From Chloroflexota bacterium (GTDB lineage Bacteria; Chloroflexota; Anaerolineae; UBA4142), in assembly GCA_023381515.1 (NCBI GenBank), contig JAMCQI010000076.1, positions 1-9,232 on the forward strand: a DNA stretch of 9,232 bases, read 5' to 3'. The position numbers were made by a program, and so were the translations under genes. The notes under the pieces are model-generated. The model made no database searches. It saw only the letters and a list, made by a program, of their open reading frames with translations, and was not told where the DNA came from. Positions 7,895 to 9,232 of this stretch are shown here, in pieces (position 1 is the stretch's first letter; every line of letters begins with the position of its first letter).

Positions 7895-7919
7895 CGGGCT
7901 CCGCGTGGGCTACAGCCCG
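7895..7919. repeat. Inverted repeat after the small gene
   Basis: CGGGCT (7895-7900) pairs with AGCCCG (7914-7919) around 13 bases. Alternatively GGGC (7907-7910) pairs with GCCC (7915-7918) around TACA. It starts 22 bases after the stop of the 70-residue gene and could slow or stop transcription, but no T-run follows, so it is not called a terminator. Confidence 0.35.
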
Positions 7920-8008
7920 AGCGAGTATTCTCGTAGTTTCATGCACCAGCCGCAATCGAAGCATTCGGCTTGGAGCGCCCTGCCCATCGCCAACGTTTCC
8001 GGCGGCAT
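7910..8008 (-). pseudogene. Possible Cys-rich microprotein or gene relic
   Basis: On the minus strand an open stretch runs from after a TAG at 8111-8113 to a TAG at 7910-7912 (66 codons). From the ATG at 8008 it encodes 32 residues including CFDCGWC, a CX2CX2C pattern, flanked by balanced acidic, aromatic and aliphatic residues that read like real protein. The open frame continues upstream of the ATG with protein-like sequence ending HEATCYGF, but no start codon is seen there, which suggests a decayed 3' end of a longer gene. There is no good ribosome site. It may equally be chance. Confidence 0.25.
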
Positions 8009-8064
8009 GAATCCGTAACATGTCGCCTCGTGGAACGCGGCGCGGACTGGCGACGCGCGGCAGA

Positions 8065-8099
8065 GCAGCCGGGAGCCAGAGATCGCCCGGCTGCCGGGC
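8065..8099. repeat. Two overlapping, mutually exclusive hairpins
   Basis: GCAGCCGGG (8065-8073) pairs perfectly with CCCGGCTGC (8086-8094) around 12 bases. The right arm can instead fold with GCCCGG (8085-8090) against CCGGGC (8094-8099) over a 3-base loop. Both are GC-rich. The switch-like geometry is visible, but a regulatory function is not shown and no T-run follows. Confidence 0.4.
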
Positions 8100-8171
8100 T
8101 GTTTCCCAATCTAAAACTCGCGCGTTGAGCCCGAACACCCGGAGAGGGCGTCGATGAACGCGTAGCAAAAA

Positions 8172-8196
8172 CTGGGGTTGAAAAGACAAACCCCAG
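8172..8196. repeat. 8-bp stem hairpin upstream of the DUF3800-like gene
   Basis: CTGGGGTT (8172-8179) pairs exactly with AACCCCAG (8189-8196) around the 9-base A-rich loop GAAAAGACA. It sits about 70 bases before the start of the next gene. It could be a leader structure or part of a repeat; no T-run follows. Confidence 0.4.
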
Positions 8197-8264
8197 ATTC
8201 CGTTCGCGCGGAAACATATTTCGGCCCGAAGACACTCATGCTCGGCCTCTTGCGGTGAACGCAA

Positions 8265-8936
8265 ATGTCTCTCTATCGCATCTACGTCGACGAAGTCGGC
8301 AATCACGATTTGACTCACGCCGGCGAGCCGGTGATCTTCCACCGCAAGGAACTGGTCAATAAGCGTTACCCATTCGATCCCTTGCTCGATCCGGAAACTG
8401 AGCGCCGATTCAACCTCGCGCTCCTCACCGCCCTGGCGCGCTGGGAATACGTCGTCATCACGGTCGTAATTGACAAGCGTGCGCATCGCGATCAATACCA
8501 GGTATGGCATTACCACCCGTACCACTATTGCCTGTCTGTTCTGTTAGAACGGTTCGTCTTGTTTTTGCACTATGGCGGGCATCGCGGCGACGTGATGGTG
8601 GAAGGACGTGGGAGCAAAGAGGATAGCAAACTGAAGGATTCGTACTCGCGCCTCTACGCGCGAGGTACTGATAATGTGCCGCCGGAAAGATGGCAGGAAC
8701 GCTTGACTTCCCGAGAACTCAAGATCAAATTGAAGAGCGCGAACATCGCTGGGCTGCAACTTGCCGATCTGATCGCGCATCCCTCGCGACGCGAAATGCT
8801 AATCGAGCATGGATTGGTGACGGATGAGCGCGACGTCTTTGGCGATGAGATTTGCGCCATCCTACGCCAGAGCAAGTACCATCGGAATCGGCGCACGGGC
8901 CAGATTGAGGGGTACGGCAAAAAGCTGTTGCCGTAA
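8265..8936 (+). CDS. DUF3800-like protein, probably with an internal deletion
   Basis: This 223-residue protein begins IYVDEVGNHD, the N-terminal signature of DUF3800 proteins, which are thought to have an RNase H-like fold with acidic active-site residues. Candidate acidic positions are D9-E10, D70 (VVIDK), E113 (MVEGRG) and D168 (LQLADLIAH). These features, with HYHPYHYCL and LTSRELKIK, agree with the family. In relatives I remember, about 40-55 residues containing strands of the core sheet separate VGNHDL from EPVIFHRKEL; here only THAG lies between them (residues 17-20). The protein may therefore be inactive or altered. The ATG at 8265 follows GGTGA at 8254-8258, a modest ribosome site. 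It lies 392 bases after the small gene, so separate transcription is likely. DUF3800 genes are common near defence and mobile elements, but a link to the restriction operon is not shown. Confidence 0.85.
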   Translation: MSLYRIYVDEVGNHDLTHAGEPVIFHRKELVNKRYPFDPLLDPETERRFNLALLTALARWEYVVITVVIDKRAHRDQYQVWHYHPYHYCLSVLLERFVLFLHYGGHRGDVMVEGRGSKEDSKLKDSYSRLYARGTDNVPPERWQERLTSRELKIKLKSANIAGLQLADLIAHPSRREMLIEHGLVTDERDVFGDEICAILRQSKYHRNRRTGQIEGYGKKLLP

Positions 8937-8964
8937 AAAAAAAGAAAGCGCCTTTTGAGCGCTT
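8935..8964 (-). terminator. Intrinsic terminator on the minus strand
   Basis: Read on the minus strand, AAGCGC (8964-8959) pairs with GCGCTT (8951-8946) around a 7-base loop, followed by TC and nine T residues (8943-8935). This is a standard Rho-independent layout for leftward transcription. On the + strand no T-run follows the hairpin, so it is not a good terminator for the DUF3800-like gene, whose stop codon it abuts. Confidence 0.7.
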
Positions 8965-9003
8965 CCCCCGATGGCAGAGCCATCCACCTCCGCTAAACGG
9001 ATT
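8935..9003 (-). ncRNA. Candidate small structured RNA
   Basis: A minus-strand promoter at 9037-9010 and a minus-strand terminator at 8964-8935 bracket about 69 bases. The predicted RNA would contain a small CCG/CGG hairpin (9000-8990), a perfect GATGGC/GCCATC hairpin with a 3-base loop (8984-8970), a GGGGG run, and then the terminator hairpin. A GGAGGTGG stretch lies between the first two hairpins. The start near 9003 is inferred from the -10 box. It matches no RNA family I know. It could also be the leader of an antisense transcript, but the terminator would end that within the leader. Confidence 0.4.
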
Positions 9004-9009
9004 AATTAC

Positions 9010-9037
9010 ATTATACTCGGTTTTCATGTTTTGGCAA
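9010..9037 (-). promoter_or_regulatory. Sigma70-like promoter reading leftward
   Basis: On the minus strand TTGCCA (9037-9032) and a perfect TATAAT (9015-9010) are separated by 16 bases, close to the ideal 17. The surrounding sequence is distinctly AT-rich compared with the rest of the window. No protein gene begins convincingly downstream on this strand; the terminator at 8964-8935 lies about 40-70 bases further on. Confidence 0.55.
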
Positions 9038-9132
9038 TATCCAATTCCTGGGTAGCCACAGCTATCACAGCAGTGCGCAACAATCCACCCCGCCAAACCC
9101 GGCCCATTCCGCGCCACCCCGCAATGTAGAGA

Positions 9133-9164
9133 CGCCCCGGCGGCGTGCCTCCCCCGCCGGGGCG
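9133..9164. repeat. Strong GC-rich hairpin repeat
   Basis: CGCCCCGGCGG (9133-9143) and CCGCCGGGGCG (9154-9164) form a perfect 11-bp stem around a 10-base loop, preceded by GTAGAGA. It resembles the dispersed GTAGAGACG-type palindromes that I recall from environmental genomes. No T-run follows. Its repeat status needs other copies in the genome to confirm it. Confidence 0.55.
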
Positions 9165-9232
9165 GCCACATTATTCCTACACCACGCAACGTCTACGTGT
9201 CCGCCGTCTCCGCACATCACACGCGGACGAAG

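Larger units (their letters stand above)
7873..8264. other. 392-base gap without a confident gene
   Basis: This stretch separates the small gene from the DUF3800-like gene. It holds several inverted repeats (7895-7919, 8065-8099, 8172-8196) and a minus-strand Cys-rich reading frame. I see no clear sigma70 promoter for the downstream gene and no hairpin followed by a T-run. Codon-like structure is weak on the + strand. Confidence 0.6.
8937..9232. other. Right-hand intergenic region
   Basis: This stretch of 296 bases holds the leftward promoter, candidate RNA, terminator and the strong hairpin repeat. A weaker inverted repeat, GTCCGC (9199-9204) with GCGGAC (9223-9228), ends the window. Composition changes sharply from AT-rich (about 9000-9050) to C-rich (about 9085-9170). 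I see no supported protein-coding gene. Confidence 0.5.

Noticed and set aside
7701..8525. A 274-codon minus-strand open frame
   Set aside because: It crosses two + strand genes and the gap, is Arg-rich and shows no domain. It is explained by GC-rich antisense of real genes.
8937..8970. + strand terminator for the DUF3800-like gene
   Set aside because: The hairpin is followed by C residues, not T. The run of A residues is on the 5' side, so it works only for leftward transcription.
1..9232. CRISPR array, tRNA, rRNA or insertion-sequence ends
   Set aside because: No regularly spaced repeats, no cloverleaf pattern, no rRNA-like conserved segment and no transposase gene with terminal repeats were seen.

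Overview
This window reads as part of a bacterial defence region. GC is fairly high (about 60% in sampled lines of the outer genes) and all clear genes lie on the + strand. The organism cannot be named from the sequence. GC-rich dispersed palindromes, one of them inside a coding region, point to a repeat-bearing environmental genome of the kind seen in Chloroflexota or Planctomycetota. That taxonomic guess is an inference from memory.

Positions 81-7553 hold a tight three-gene operon. First is a Res-type restriction subunit (81-3059) with a superfamily 2 helicase core and a C-terminal nuclease-like segment. Next is an OLD-family ATPase with a TOPRIM nuclease domain (3056-4741), which overlaps res by ATGA. 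Last is a long Mod-type DNA methyltransferase (4752-7553), separated by 10 bases. Res and Mod together resemble a Type III-like restriction-modification pair, but in the order Res then Mod, with an OLD nuclease between them. The OLD gene is visibly poorer in GC than res. Mod presumably marks self DNA, Res translocates on and cuts unmarked DNA, and the OLD protein supplies a second nucleotide-dependent nuclease or a back-up response.

Positions 7554-8264 hold one small gene (7660-7872, 70 residues, unknown function), then 392 bases with no confident gene. That gap has several GC-rich hairpins and a minus-strand Cys-rich reading frame that may be a relic or microprotein. A DUF3800-like gene follows (8265-8936); from memory of its family it lacks an internal block near its N terminus.

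The right end (8937-9232) has no convincing protein gene. On the minus strand it does show a consensus-like sigma70 promoter, about 70 bases of highly foldable sequence and an intrinsic terminator with a long T-run. This is a compact candidate small RNA that would be transcribed toward the DUF3800 gene. A strong 11-bp-stem hairpin follows.

The observations most worth following are the Res-OLD-Mod arrangement, the minus-strand candidate small RNA, the palindromic repeat absorbed in frame into mod, and the apparent deletion in the DUF3800 protein.
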